Source: Roseomonas sp. E05
Lineage (GTDB): Bacteria > Pseudomonadota > Alphaproteobacteria > Acetobacterales > Acetobacteraceae
Direction of reading: 5' to 3'
Length of the DNA stretch: 64,000 nucleotides
Assembly: GCF_030063475.1 (NCBI RefSeq)
Contig: NZ_JASIRT010000001.1
Span: forward strand, 62,001 to 126,000
Part shown: piece by piece, positions 9,437 to 17,493 of the stretch
Position numbering within the stretch: position 1 is the stretch's first letter
Layout: every line of letters begins with the position of its first letter
The notes under the pieces: generated by a model
Seen by the model: the letters and a program-made list of their open reading frames with translations, nothing else
The model's database searches: none
Told to the model about the DNA's origin: nothing
Position numbers and translations under genes: made by a program

Positions 9437-9461
9437 CGCAGGCCGACAAGGCCGGCCTGCG
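9437..9461 (+). terminator. Possible hairpin after first rlpA-like gene
   Basis: A 9-base stem (CGCAGGCCG / CGGCCTGCG) with a 7-base loop lies 9 bases after the stop codon. No T-tract follows, so it may act as an RNA end stabiliser or a weak terminator. Confidence 0.4.
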
Positions 9462-9658
9462 TAACCGACGCTTCTCGATCAACACCTTCCGGCCAAAACT
9501 TGAGACAGGATGTCAGCGCATCCCCGGCCCCTGCGGGGCGTTGACCTCCTCGGAACGGGGCGCTTCTGCCGAAAAGCCGTGGGGCGCCCCTCCCTCCGCC
9601 GCCGGTGCGCTCTGCAGCCCCGGCGCGCCAGAAGAACAGCATGGAAGGGTCGTTCATC

Positions 9659-10096
9659 ATGCGAGGCATCAAGCTCGCCGCGATCCTCGTCGCCCTTGGC
9701 CTGAGCAGCGCCTTCGCTCCCGCGGATGCGCGCGACCACCGGCGCGAGACGACCGCGCAGAACCGTACGACACACGCCCAGCCCCGCCAGGTACGGCGCG
9801 GCCGCGCCTCCTATTACGCCAATCACTTCCACGGCAAGCGCATGGCCAACGGCAAGCGCTTCAACCGCAACTCGAATGCCGCCGCCAGTCGCACCCTGCC
9901 ACTCGGGACCCGCGCGCAGGTGAAGAACCTGGAGAACGGCCGCACCGCCGTGGTCACCATCCAGGATCGCGGACCGTACAAGAAGGGCCGCATCATCGAT
10001 CTCAGCCCGAGCACGGCCCGCAAGCTCGGCATGATGGATGACGGGGTCGCCATGGTGGAGGTCGTGCCGCTGAACATCCCGAGCGCTCCAGGCTGA
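9659..10096 (+). CDS. RlpA-like secreted DPBB protein (second of tandem pair)
   Basis: A 145-residue secreted protein, 230 bases after its paralogue. Start chosen at ATG with GGAAGG 10 bases upstream; it begins a clean signal peptide (about residues 1-24, ending ADA). Earlier in-frame starts at 9605 and 9641 would add a non-signal extension. The DPBB domain shares 'VKNLENGRTAVVTI' and 'DRGP' with the first copy, showing recent duplication, but this copy is a soluble periplasmic protein, not a lipoprotein. Two of the three RlpA catalytic positions are lost: NGE reads NGK and the His position is again Ser ('AASRTLP'); the Asp in QDRGP stays. Probably a non-catalytic glycan-binding or structural relative. 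Confidence 0.9.
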   Translation: MRGIKLAAILVALGLSSAFAPADARDHRRETTAQNRTTHAQPRQVRRGRASYYANHFHGKRMANGKRFNRNSNAAASRTLPLGTRAQVKNLENGRTAVVTIQDRGPYKKGRIIDLSPSTARKLGMMDDGVAMVEVVPLNIPSAPG

Positions 10097-10104
10097 GCCC
10101 GGGC

Positions 10105-10146
10105 AAGGTCGGGGGAAGGAATTCCCCCGAACCCCCTTCTTTTTTC
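10105..10146 (-). repeat. Family 1 intergenic repeat, copy 2 (left arm of an inverted pair)
   Basis: Inverted orientation: GGGGGAAGGAATTCCCCC followed by CCCTTCTTTTTT. Directly follows the second rlpA-like gene. Forms a pair with copy 3, about 31 bases away. Confidence 0.8.
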
Positions 10147-10177
10147 TGTCAGTTAAGGCGCCCGCCAGCTTGAAGAC

Positions 10178-10215
10178 GAAAGATGAGGGGTTTGGGGAAT
10201 TCGTTTCCCCTGGCC
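10178..10215 (+). repeat. Family 1 intergenic repeat, copy 3 (right arm of an inverted pair)
   Basis: Diverged copy: GAAAGATGAGG, then TGGGGAATTCGTTTCCCC, then TGGCC. Ends one base before the thrC stop codon, so the pair fills the convergent gap between rlpA and thrC. Confidence 0.75.
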
Positions 10216-11622
10216 TCAGGCTGCGTTGCGCCGCGTGTGCTGGCGAACGGCATCCTCCACCGCGCCCAGCTCGGCCGGCAGGACGCTGAAGCGCTCCTCC
10301 CGCGTGTAGAGATCCGCGAGGCGCTCCGGCAATGGCGGCCGGAAGCCGGTGGCGCGCTCCACCGCATCGGGGAACTTGGCCGGATGCGCGGTGGCGGCGA
10401 CGATCACCGGAATGCCCGCCTCCTCCGGCATCTGTGCCCGCGCTGCGGCCATGCCGATGGCGGTGTGCGGGTCGGCCAGGTAGGCGCTTTCCTTCCAAAG
10501 CCGGCGGATTTCCTCCAGCGTGCCCTCGTCGCTGAGGGTGAAGCCGTGGAACAGCGTGGTCGCCTTCTTCCAGGCGGCGTCGGGCACCGGCATGTGCCCC
10601 TCGGCGCGGAAGCGGCGCATGATCTCCACCGTCGCCGTCGGGTCGCGACCCAGCAGCTCGAACAGCAGGCGCTCGAAGTTCGAGGAGACCTGGATGTCCA
10701 TGCTCGGCGAGAGCGAGGGCTCCACGGACTGCACCCGCATGTCGTTGGCCGCCAGGAAGCGCGTCAGGATGTCATTGCGGTTGGCGCCGATGATCAGCCG
10801 CTCGATCGGCAGGCCCATCCGGCGCGCCACCCAGGCCGCCAGCACATTGCCGAAATTGCCGGTGGGCACCGCGACGGCCACCGGGCGGTCCGGCGCGCCG
10901 AGCGCCAGCGCGGCATAGGCGTAGTAGGGCACCTGCGCGGCGATGCGGGCCCAGTTGATCGAGTTCACCGCGGAGAGGTGCATTTCCCGGCGGAAGGGCG
11001 CGTCGTTGAACATCGCCTTCACCAGGTCCTGGCAGTCGTCGAAGCTGCCCTGCACGGCGATGTTGCGGATGTTCGGCGAAAGCACCGTGGTCATCTGCCG
11101 CCGCTGCACCTCGGAAGTGCGGCCCTCCGGGTGCAGGATGGCGACGTCGATGGCAGCGCGGCCGCGGAAGGCCTCGATGGCGGCCGAGCCGGTGTCGCCC
11201 GAGGTGGCGCCGACGATGGTCACGCGCTCGCCGCGCTTCGCCAGCACATGGTCGAACAGCCGGCCCAGAATCTGCATCGCCATGTCCTTGAAGGCGAGCG
11301 TCGGACCGTGGAACAGCTCCAGCGAGAACAGGCGCGGCGCCACCTGCACCAGTGGCGCGGTGGCGGCATGGCCGAAGCCGGCATAGGCGGCCTGCGCCAG
11401 TTCCAGCAGCGTCTCCTCCCGGAGCGAGCCCTCGGCGAAAGGCGCCATCAGCCGCGCCGCCACCTCCGGATAAGGCCGCCCGCGCAGCCCGCGCCACTCG
11501 GCCGCCGAGAGCAGCGGCCAGGACTCAGGCAGGAACAGGCCGCCATCCTCGGCCAGCCCGGCCAGCAGGACACCTTCGAAATCGCGTGCGGGGGCTTCGC
11601 CCCGGGTCGAGACATAGCGCAT
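10216..11622 (-). CDS. thrC: Threonine synthase
   Basis: A 468-residue PLP enzyme (fold type II) that converts O-phosphohomoserine to L-threonine, the last step of threonine synthesis. The N-terminus 'MRYVSTRGEAPARDFEGVLL' is typical of the longer ThrC class. The PLP lysine is K112 in 'FHGPTLAFKDMAMQ', and the phosphate-binding loop region is 'GATSGDTGSAAIEA'. Start chosen at the conserved MRYVSTR; no strong ribosome site is visible. Aspartate-semialdehyde dehydrogenase, an earlier enzyme of the pathway, is encoded in this window at 47.1 kb. Length normal. Confidence 0.96.
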   Translation of the reverse strand: MRYVSTRGEAPARDFEGVLLAGLAEDGGLFLPESWPLLSAAEWRGLRGRPYPEVAARLMAPFAEGSLREETLLELAQAAYAGFGHAATAPLVQVAPRLFSLELFHGPTLAFKDMAMQILGRLFDHVLAKRGERVTIVGATSGDTGSAAIEAFRGRAAIDVAILHPEGRTSEVQRRQMTTVLSPNIRNIAVQGSFDDCQDLVKAMFNDAPFRREMHLSAVNSINWARIAAQVPYYAYAALALGAPDRPVAVAVPTGNFGNVLAAWVARRMGLPIERLIIGANRNDILTRFLAANDMRVQSVEPSLSPSMDIQVSSNFERLLFELLGRDPTATVEIMRRFRAEGHMPVPDAAWKKATTLFHGFTLSDEGTLEEIRRLWKESAYLADPHTAIGMAAARAQMPEEAGIPVIVAATAHPAKFPDAVERATGFRPPLPERLADLYTREERFSVLPAELGAVEDAVRQHTRRNAA

Positions 11623-11723
11623 GGTCGCGGAGAATAGGCCGCCGCGCCGCGGGAAGCCATGCCGCCCGTGGCCCCATCCCTGCCCCCCTTGGCGCGCGGT
11701 GCGAATGGGTCCACGAATTGCGC

Positions 11724-13502
11724 ATGACCGATGCCGCCGCGTTGCTGGAGCGCCTGCTCTCCACCCATGCCGCCACCCTCCCCGCCTTCGCCGGGAACGG
11801 GTCCCTCTTCTTCCTGCATGACGCCGAGGGCTCGGCGCAGGTCTGGGAGGTGCCCGCCGGCGGCGGCGCACCCCTGGCCCGCACCAGCCACCGCGACGCG
11901 GTCGCCTTCGTCGCCGGCCTGCCGGAGGGCGGCGCCATCTTCGGCCGCGACGCGGCGGGCGACGAGCGGGTGCAGCTCTACTACCTGCCGGCGGAGGGCG
12001 AGGCGCGCCCCCTCACCACCGCGCCCCAGGTCATCCATGGCTGGGGCGCCATCTCCCCGGACGGCAAGCGCATCGCCTACACCGCCAATGCCCGCGATCC
12101 CGCCCATACCGATGCCTGGGTGATGGAGATCGCCAGCGGCGAAGCCCGCTGCGTGGCGGAGGTGGAAGGGCCGCATGAGCTGCCGGCCTGGCATCCGAAC
12201 GGCAAGGCCGTGGTGCTGGCCACCGCCCCTCGTACCTTCGAGAATAACCTCTACCTCGTGCCGCTGGACGGCGGCGCCCGCACCGAACTGACGCCGCATG
12301 ACGGCGACGCCCGCCACATGAACCCCCGCTGGCGCAAGGACGGCAGCGGCTTCTGGCTGCTGACCGACCGCGGACGGGACTATCTCGGACTTGCTCTCCT
12401 GAAGCCGGGGGGCGCGCCCGAATGGCTCTACGCCCCCGAGGCGGATGTGGAGAAGCTGGAGGTCTCGCCCGACCAGCGCCTGCTGGCCGTGGTGGTGAAC
12501 GAGGGCGGCTATTCCCGCCTGCGCTTCCTCGACGCCGCCACCGGCGCGCTGCGCGGCGAGCCGGTGCATCCGCGCGGCGTCATCACCAAGATCACCTGGG
12601 CGGCGGATGGGCGGAGCCTCGCCTTCGACCTCGCCGGCTTCCCCTTCCCTTCCGGCGTCCATCTCGCCCGCCCCGACGCGGCGGAGACGCAGCCGGTGCA
12701 CGCCACCCCGGCGCAGCCGGGCCTGCACAGCTGGGAGACGGTCGCCTTCCCCAGCCATGACGGGCGGCAGCTTCCGGCCTTCCTCGCCCTGCCCGAGGGC
12801 AAGGCGCCGGAAGGCGGCTGGCCGGTCCTGGTCTGGGTGCATGGCGGCCCGGCGATGCAGGCGCTGCCGAACTGGCGGGCCGACCTGCAGGCCTTCCTGG
12901 CCATGGGCCTCGGCGTGCTGGTGCCGAACGTGCGCGGCAGCACCGGCTATGGCCGTGCCTATGCCGAGCTGGACGACCGCGAGAAGCGGCTGGACAGCGT
13001 GGCCGACCTCGCCTCCGCCCATGCCTGGCTCTCCGCCCGGCCGGACGTGAACGGCAGCCGCATCGGCATCATGGGCCAGAGCTATGGCGGCTGGATGGTG
13101 CTGGCCGCCGTCACCGAATACCCGGAGCTCTGGGCCGCCGGCGTGGACTTCTACGGCATCGCCCGCTGGAAGACCTTCTTCGAGCGCACCGGCCCCTGGC
13201 GCGTCGGCCATCGCGCCGCCGAATACGGCGACCCCGTGCAGGATGCCGAGCTGCTGGAGCGGCTCTCCCCGCTCAACTACGCCGACCGCATCCGCTGCCC
13301 CATGCTGATCGCCCAGGGCCTGACCGACCCCCGCGTGCCACCCTATGAGAGCGAGCAGATGACGGAGCTGCTCCGGCAGCGCGGCGTGCCGGTGGAGTAC
13401 CTGACCTTCCCCGACGAGGGCCATGGCTTCACCAAGCGCGACAACCGGCGCCGCGTCTATGCCGCCGTGATCGCCTTCCTGCACCGGCACCTGCAGGGCT
13501 GA
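11724..13502 (+). CDS. S9 family prolyl oligopeptidase-like serine peptidase
   Basis: A 592-residue protein with an N-terminal WD40-like beta-propeller (TolB/PD40 blades, e.g. 'AISPDGKRIAYTANARD') to about residue 340 and a C-terminal alpha/beta-hydrolase peptidase domain. The nucleophile is Ser453 in 'GIMGQSYGGWMV'; Asp in 'QGLTDPRVP' and His in 'DEGHGFTKRDNR' complete the triad. No signal peptide is seen, so it probably acts on cytoplasmic peptides, like acylaminoacyl peptidases and dipeptidyl aminopeptidases of the family. Start taken at MTDAAALL, the first ATG after the divergent thrC promoter region; the frame is open further upstream, overlapping thrC. The aminotransferase gene follows 5 bases after the stop. 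Confidence 0.93.
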   Translation: MTDAAALLERLLSTHAATLPAFAGNGSLFFLHDAEGSAQVWEVPAGGGAPLARTSHRDAVAFVAGLPEGGAIFGRDAAGDERVQLYYLPAEGEARPLTTAPQVIHGWGAISPDGKRIAYTANARDPAHTDAWVMEIASGEARCVAEVEGPHELPAWHPNGKAVVLATAPRTFENNLYLVPLDGGARTELTPHDGDARHMNPRWRKDGSGFWLLTDRGRDYLGLALLKPGGAPEWLYAPEADVEKLEVSPDQRLLAVVVNEGGYSRLRFLDAATGALRGEPVHPRGVITKITWAADGRSLAFDLAGFPFPSGVHLARPDAAETQPVHATPAQPGLHSWETVAFPSHDGRQLPAFLALPEGKAPEGGWPVLVWVHGGPAMQALPNWRADLQAFLAMGLGVLVPNVRGSTGYGRAYAELDDREKRLDSVADLASAHAWLSARPDVNGSRIGIMGQSYGGWMVLAAVTEYPELWAAGVDFYGIARWKTFFERTGPWRVGHRAAEYGDPVQDAELLERLSPLNYADRIRCPMLIAQGLTDPRVPPYESEQMTELLRQRGVPVEYLTFPDEGHGFTKRDNRRRVYAAVIAFLHRHLQG

Positions 13503-13507
13503 AGGCA

Positions 13508-14584
13508 ATGTACGACCTCTGGGTCAACTACCCGGCGGTGCCGGCGCAGCAGGCAGCGGTGGCCGAGGCGCTGCGCGGCCTGGCGGCTGACCCGGAGGCG
13601 CTGCCCGCCGGCTTCGGCCCACCGCCGGGCGACCCGCGCAGCCGCGCGGCGCTCGCCCCCTTGCTGGGCATGGCGCCTGGCCAGGACCTGGCGCTGACCT
13701 GCGGCGGGCAGTCGGCCCTCTCGGTGGCGCTGCTGGCCGCGCTCGGCGCCACCAGCCCGGCGCGGCGGCGCGTCGCGGTGGAGGCCTATACCTTCCCGAT
13801 GGCGCGGAACTTCTTCCGCATGGAGGGCATCCCCACCCTCGGACTGCCGGTGGATGCCGAGGGCCTGCAGACGGATGCCCTGGAGCGCGCCCTTGCCTCC
13901 GCCGACCCGCCGGGCGTGCTCTACCTGATGCCGGTGCTGCACAACCCGCTGGGCCTGACCTACAGCGCCGCCCGGCTGCAGCGCATCGCCGCCATCGCGC
14001 GCTGCCACGGGCTCTGGGTGGTGGAGGACGAGGCCTACGCCTTCCTCGCGGCGCCGGAGCAGCGGCCGCCCACCCTCGCCAGCCTGATCCCCGAGCGCAC
14101 GCTGGTGATGTGGAGTCTCTCCAAGATCCTCTCGCTCTCCCTGCGGCTCGGCGCGCTGAGCCACCCGCCGGCACTGGCCGATGCCGTGGCGGAGCAGGTC
14201 CGCATCCGCGGCCTGACCGCCAACCCGGTGGTCGCCGCGGCGGCCGCCGCGATGGCGACAGACGGGTGCGCGGCGCGGATCGTGGCGGAGAAGCGCGCCG
14301 AAGGGGAGCGCCGCCGCGCCATGGCGCGCGACATCCTGGGCACGCGCCGCTTCGCCGCTGACCCCGGCGCGAGCTGGCACATCTGGATGCGCCGGCCGGA
14401 GGGCGAGACCGAGGCCGACTTCCTGGCGCGGGCGCGTGCGGCGGGCGTCTCGATCGCGCCCGCCAAGCATTTCCACCATCTGGACCGCGAGGCGCCGCTG
14501 TTCCGCCTCTCGCTGGGCGGAGAGGCCGATCCGGCGCGGCTGGAAGCCGGGCTGCGCATCCTGGCGGAAGTTCTGGGGGAATGA
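13508..14584 (+). CDS. PLP-dependent aminotransferase, class I/II (MocR-type catalytic domain)
   Basis: A 358-residue fold type I PLP enzyme. It resembles the aminotransferase half of MocR/PdxR regulators but has no N-terminal winged-helix DNA-binding domain. Seen: 'LYLMPVLHNPLGLTYSAARL' (substrate-binding Asn-Pro), 'WVVEDEAYAFL' (Asp binding the PLP ring) and K206 in 'SLSKILSLSLRLG' (Schiff-base lysine). Substrate unknown. It starts 5 bases after the S9 peptidase and is presumably cotranscribed. Unusually, its last codons and TGA stop are supplied by a family 1 repeat, whose GGGGGAATGAATTCCCCC encodes the stop, so the repeat overlaps the gene end. Confidence 0.9.
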   Translation: MYDLWVNYPAVPAQQAAVAEALRGLAADPEALPAGFGPPPGDPRSRAALAPLLGMAPGQDLALTCGGQSALSVALLAALGATSPARRRVAVEAYTFPMARNFFRMEGIPTLGLPVDAEGLQTDALERALASADPPGVLYLMPVLHNPLGLTYSAARLQRIAAIARCHGLWVVEDEAYAFLAAPEQRPPTLASLIPERTLVMWSLSKILSLSLRLGALSHPPALADAVAEQVRIRGLTANPVVAAAAAAMATDGCAARIVAEKRAEGERRRAMARDILGTRRFAADPGASWHIWMRRPEGETEADFLARARAAGVSIAPAKHFHHLDREAPLFRLSLGGEADPARLEAGLRILAEVLGE

Positions 14585-14610
14585 ATTCCCCCAGACCCCC
14601 TTCTTTTTTC
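14570..14610 (-). repeat. Family 1 intergenic repeat, copy 4 (overlaps a stop codon)
   Basis: Inverted orientation: GGGGGAATGAATTCCCCC, then AGACCCCC, then TTCTTTTTT. The left arm contains the final codons and the TGA of the aminotransferase gene. Confidence 0.8.
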
Positions 14611-14797
14611 TGCCGGCTTGGCGATGCGGCCCCGGCCGGGAAACCCGGCCCAACGGCCCGCCACGAGTGAAGCGCCGCCGGAGCCGATGAATGCCGTTCG
14701 CGGCACCGAAGGCTGGTCAGCCTCTTTGGTCGTTCCCAAACCGGCAGAGCAGAGTGCACTCTCCCACGCAATGAAAATACCGGGAGACTCGATCCAG

Positions 14798-15793
14798 ATG
14801 GCTGGTATTGCGCGTGCATCCGCATTCCGCCGCCGTGGCCTCTTCGCCGCTGCCGTCCCCGGGCTCTTCGCCCCGGCGGTGCTGCGCGCCCAGACCGCCT
14901 GGCCTGACCGGCCCATCCGCATGATCGTGCCCTGGCCGCCCGGCGGATCGGTCGATACCGTCACGCGCATCCTGCAGCCCCGGCTGCAGGAGGTGCTGGG
15001 CAGGCCCGTCGTCATCGAGAACCGTGGCGGCGCCTCAGGCTCCATCGGCGCCATCGAGGCCGCCCGCGCGGCGCCCGACGGCAATACCTGGATCGTGGTC
15101 TACGATACCCAGGCGACGAATGAGAGCGTCATGAAGCTCCCCTTCCGGACGCTTGAGGCCTTTGTTCCCGTGAGCCTGATCGCCACCGGCCCGCTCGCCA
15201 TGGTGACGCACCACTCGACCTCCTACCGGACCTTCGGAGACGTCGTCTCGGCCGCGAAACAGGCGCCGGACACGGTGAACTATGCGACGAGCGGCGTCGG
15301 CGGCCTCGCCCATGTATCAACGACGCTGCTGCAGCAGGAGGGCGGCTTCCGCATGGTCCATGTCCCCTACAAGGGGGCGGGGCCGGCGACGCAGGATGCC
15401 GTTGCGGGGCATGTTCCGCTTTTCATGACGAACCTTCCCGCCGTCTCGCAGCACCTGAAGTCCGGCCTGCTGCGACCGCTCGGCGTCACGACGCGCGGGG
15501 AGAGCCCCCATGTTCCCGGCACGAAATCCTTCGCCGAACAGGGCTTCGGGAGCTTCGAGGCGCTGACCTGGTGGGCGATGCTCGGCCGTGCCGGGACGCC
15601 GGCTCCGATTGTCGAGCGGATGAACGCGGCCCTGACCCAGGTCCTGCGCGAGCCGGCCGTGAAAAGCAAGATCGAGGAGCAGGGCGCTGACGTCGTTGCC
15701 TCCGGCCCCGACCAGTGCGGCAGCTTCCTGGCGGCCGAGATCGAGAAATGGGGCGCGGTGATCCGCAAGGCCGGCATCACCGCGGACTCGTAG
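14798..15793 (+). CDS. Bug/TctC family substrate-binding protein (first)
   Basis: A 331-residue periplasmic binding protein of the tripartite tricarboxylate transporter (Bug) family. An N-terminal export signal with consecutive arginines ('FRRRGLFAAAVPGLF') suggests Tat export. Family signatures are '[20 protein letters not shown]', 'RPVVIENRGGASGSIG' and 'VPYKGAGPATQDAVAG'. Start chosen at ATG with GGGAGA about 11 bases upstream; in-frame ATGs at 14771 and 14687 would add residues unlike a signal peptide. No tctA or tctB membrane genes are nearby, as is usual for orphan Bug proteins. Ligand, likely a carboxylate or related small molecule, cannot be read. Confidence 0.92.
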   Translation: MAGIARASAFRRRGLFAAAVPGLFAPAVLRAQTAWPDRPIRMIVPWPPGGSVDTVTRILQPRLQEVLGRPVVIENRGGASGSIGAIEAARAAPDGNTWIVVYDTQATNESVMKLPFRTLEAFVPVSLIATGPLAMVTHHSTSYRTFGDVVSAAKQAPDTVNYATSGVGGLAHVSTTLLQQEGGFRMVHVPYKGAGPATQDAVAGHVPLFMTNLPAVSQHLKSGLLRPLGVTTRGESPHVPGTKSFAEQGFGSFEALTWWAMLGRAGTPAPIVERMNAALTQVLREPAVKSKIEEQGADVVASGPDQCGSFLAAEIEKWGAVIRKAGITADS

Positions 15794-15837
15794 CCCGTCC
15801 CGCCGCCGGGCAGGCCCGCTCCTGATCCCTCCCTGCC

Positions 15838-15881
15838 AAAAAGAAGATGGGGGTTCGGGGGAATTCCTTCCCCCGACCTTT
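15838..15881 (+). repeat. Family 1 intergenic repeat, copy 5
   Basis: AAAAAGAAGATGGGGG, then CGGGGGAATTCCTTCCCCCG, then ACCTTT. Lies in the convergent gap between the Bug gene and ridA-like gene, oriented to end Bug gene transcription. Confidence 0.8.
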
Positions 15882-15890
15882 ACCCCGCCG

Positions 15891-16352
15891 TCAGTCGAGG
15901 ATGCGGATCACCGCCTCGATCTCGACCGGCACGTTGGAGGGCAGCGAGCCCATCCCGACGGCCGAGCGGGCGTGCCGCCCGCGCTCGCCCAGCACCTCGA
16001 CGAGCAGGTTGGAGCAGGCGTCGATCACCTTGGGCTGGTCGCCGTAATCCGGCACGGCGTTGACCATGCCGAAGACCTTCAGCACCTCGACCTTCTCCAG
16101 CGAGCCGGCCGCTTCCCTCGCCACGGCGAGGATGTGCAGCCCACACAGCACCGCCGCCGCGCGCGCCTCCTCCAGCCCGAGAGCCTCGCCCACCTTGCCG
16201 GTGGTCAGCGAGCCGTCGGGGTGGCGCGGCACCTGGCCGGAGATGTAGGCGACGTCGCCGGCACGGCGGAACGGCACGTAGCTGAACAGCGGCTTGCCGA
16301 CCGTGGGCAGGGCATGGCCCAGCGCCTTCAGGCGCTCCTCCGCCGGGCTCAC
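15891..16352 (-). CDS. RidA family protein
   Basis: A 153-residue RidA/YjgF/UK114 trimer-forming protein. RidA hydrolyses reactive enamine/imine intermediates released by PLP enzymes such as threonine dehydratase. Features: 'DVAYISGQVPRHPDGSL', 'GMVNAVPDYGDQPKVIDACS' and C-terminal 'RSAVGMGSLPSNVPVEIEAV' with the conserved Arg and Glu of the active-site cleft. The GTG start overlaps the stop of the upstream PLP enzyme gene (GTGA), so the two are translationally coupled. The pairing makes sense if the PLP enzyme releases imine or enamine by-products. Subgroup beyond the archetypal RidA fold is uncertain. Confidence 0.92.
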   Translation of the reverse strand: MSPAEERLKALGHALPTVGKPLFSYVPFRRAGDVAYISGQVPRHPDGSLTTGKVGEALGLEEARAAAVLCGLHILAVAREAAGSLEKVEVLKVFGMVNAVPDYGDQPKVIDACSNLLVEVLGERGRHARSAVGMGSLPSNVPVEIEAVIRILD

Positions 16353-17404
16353 TGGCTGCGCCCCCGGGCGGCGACGTCGGTGAAGCCCTGGAAGACCTCC
16401 CCGCGCGTGAAGGCGACGCGGTCCGCCAGATTGCTGACGGGGCAGACATGGTTCGGCACCACGCGCAGCCGCTCGCCCAGCGCGGGCCTGCGCTCGCAGG
16501 CGGACAGATCCACCATGCCGTGCTCCTCGCTCAGCTTGTGCAGCTTCGCGCCGGGATAGGCGGGGAAGTAGCCATGCCCCTCGCCCGGGCCGCCCGGCAT
16601 GATGTCGGCGGCGAAGGTCTTGGAGCCGGCATCGACGATGGCGCGGTGCGGCTCCGGCCGGCTGATGACGGTGACATGCAGCGTCAGCGCGCAGTCGTCC
16701 CAGCGGGCATGGCCGGCGCCGACCGTCATGCGGTCGTTGTAGATATAGGTACCGACGCGCAGCTCCGTCACCGGCGCCATCTCGTGCGTGCGGAAGGCGT
16801 TGGGCGTGCCGCCGCCGGAGATCACCGCCGGCTCCAGCCCCTCGGCCTTCAGGCGCGGCAGCATGTCGCGCAGGATCTCGCCGGTGCGGGCGCTGACGGG
16901 GTAGTTCATCAGCCCGTCGAAGCGCAGCCCCTGGGTGGCGCGGATGGCGCGGGCCAGCTCGACGACGCCGTCGATGCTGGTGACGCCGGTGCGGCCATTG
17001 CCGCTGTCGAACTCGACAAGCACGCCGATCTCATGCCCATGGCGCCCGGCGCGGGCGACGGTTTCGAGCGCCAGCGGGTTGTCGATCGAGACGCGCATCC
17101 GCACCCGGCGCGCCAGGGCGGCGAGCCGCTCCGCCTTGGCCTCGCCGATCAGCGGATAGGAGATCAGGATGTCGTCCAGCCCGGCATCGGCCATCACCTC
17201 GGCCTCGCCCAGCTTCTGGCAGGTGATGCCCTTGGCGCCCAGCTCCACCTGGCGCTTCGCCAGGGCCGGAATCTTGTGCGTCTTGATGTGCGGGCGCAGG
17301 GCGAGGCCATGCGCATCGCAGTAGTCCTGCATCCGCTTCAGGTTGGCCTCGACGATGTCGAGATCGACGACGGGAACGGGTGTTTCTAGGCTGGCAAGGT
17401 CCAT
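16349..17404 (-). CDS. DSD1-family PLP enzyme (D-threonine aldolase / D-serine dehydratase-like)
   Basis: A 351-residue fold type III PLP enzyme with an alanine racemase-like N-terminal barrel and a D-serine dehydratase-like C-terminal domain. The PLP lysine is K41 in 'RPHIKTHK'. The metal ligands of the family are His and Cys in 'VPNHVCPVSNLAD', so it should use Mn or Zn to cleave D-threonine or related D-beta-hydroxy amino acids, or to dehydrate D-serine. Start chosen at MDLASLETPV with GGAG about 7 bases upstream; the longer open frame has no matching N-terminus. Coupled to the RidA-like gene by a 4-base overlap. Exact substrate unresolved. Confidence 0.92.
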   Translation of the reverse strand: MDLASLETPVPVVDLDIVEANLKRMQDYCDAHGLALRPHIKTHKIPALAKRQVELGAKGITCQKLGEAEVMADAGLDDILISYPLIGEAKAERLAALARRVRMRVSIDNPLALETVARAGRHGHEIGVLVEFDSGNGRTGVTSIDGVVELARAIRATQGLRFDGLMNYPVSARTGEILRDMLPRLKAEGLEPAVISGGGTPNAFRTHEMAPVTELRVGTYIYNDRMTVGAGHARWDDCALTLHVTVISRPEPHRAIVDAGSKTFAADIMPGGPGEGHGYFPAYPGAKLHKLSEEHGMVDLSACERRPALGERLRVVPNHVCPVSNLADRVAFTRGEVFQGFTDVAARGRSQ

Positions 17405-17493
17405 GGGCGCTCCGGCTGTCCGTGTGGTGGCCAGAAAACACCGGATGGGGCGTCTTGTCGCCTCCCCCTCCCCCTCAAATCCGGCCGCGGGCC

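Noticed and set aside
14618-14797. Upstream extension of the first Bug gene to 14618 or 14687
   Set aside because: It would place about 40 to 60 unrelated residues before a typical Tat signal peptide, and part of it comes from the region just after a repeat.
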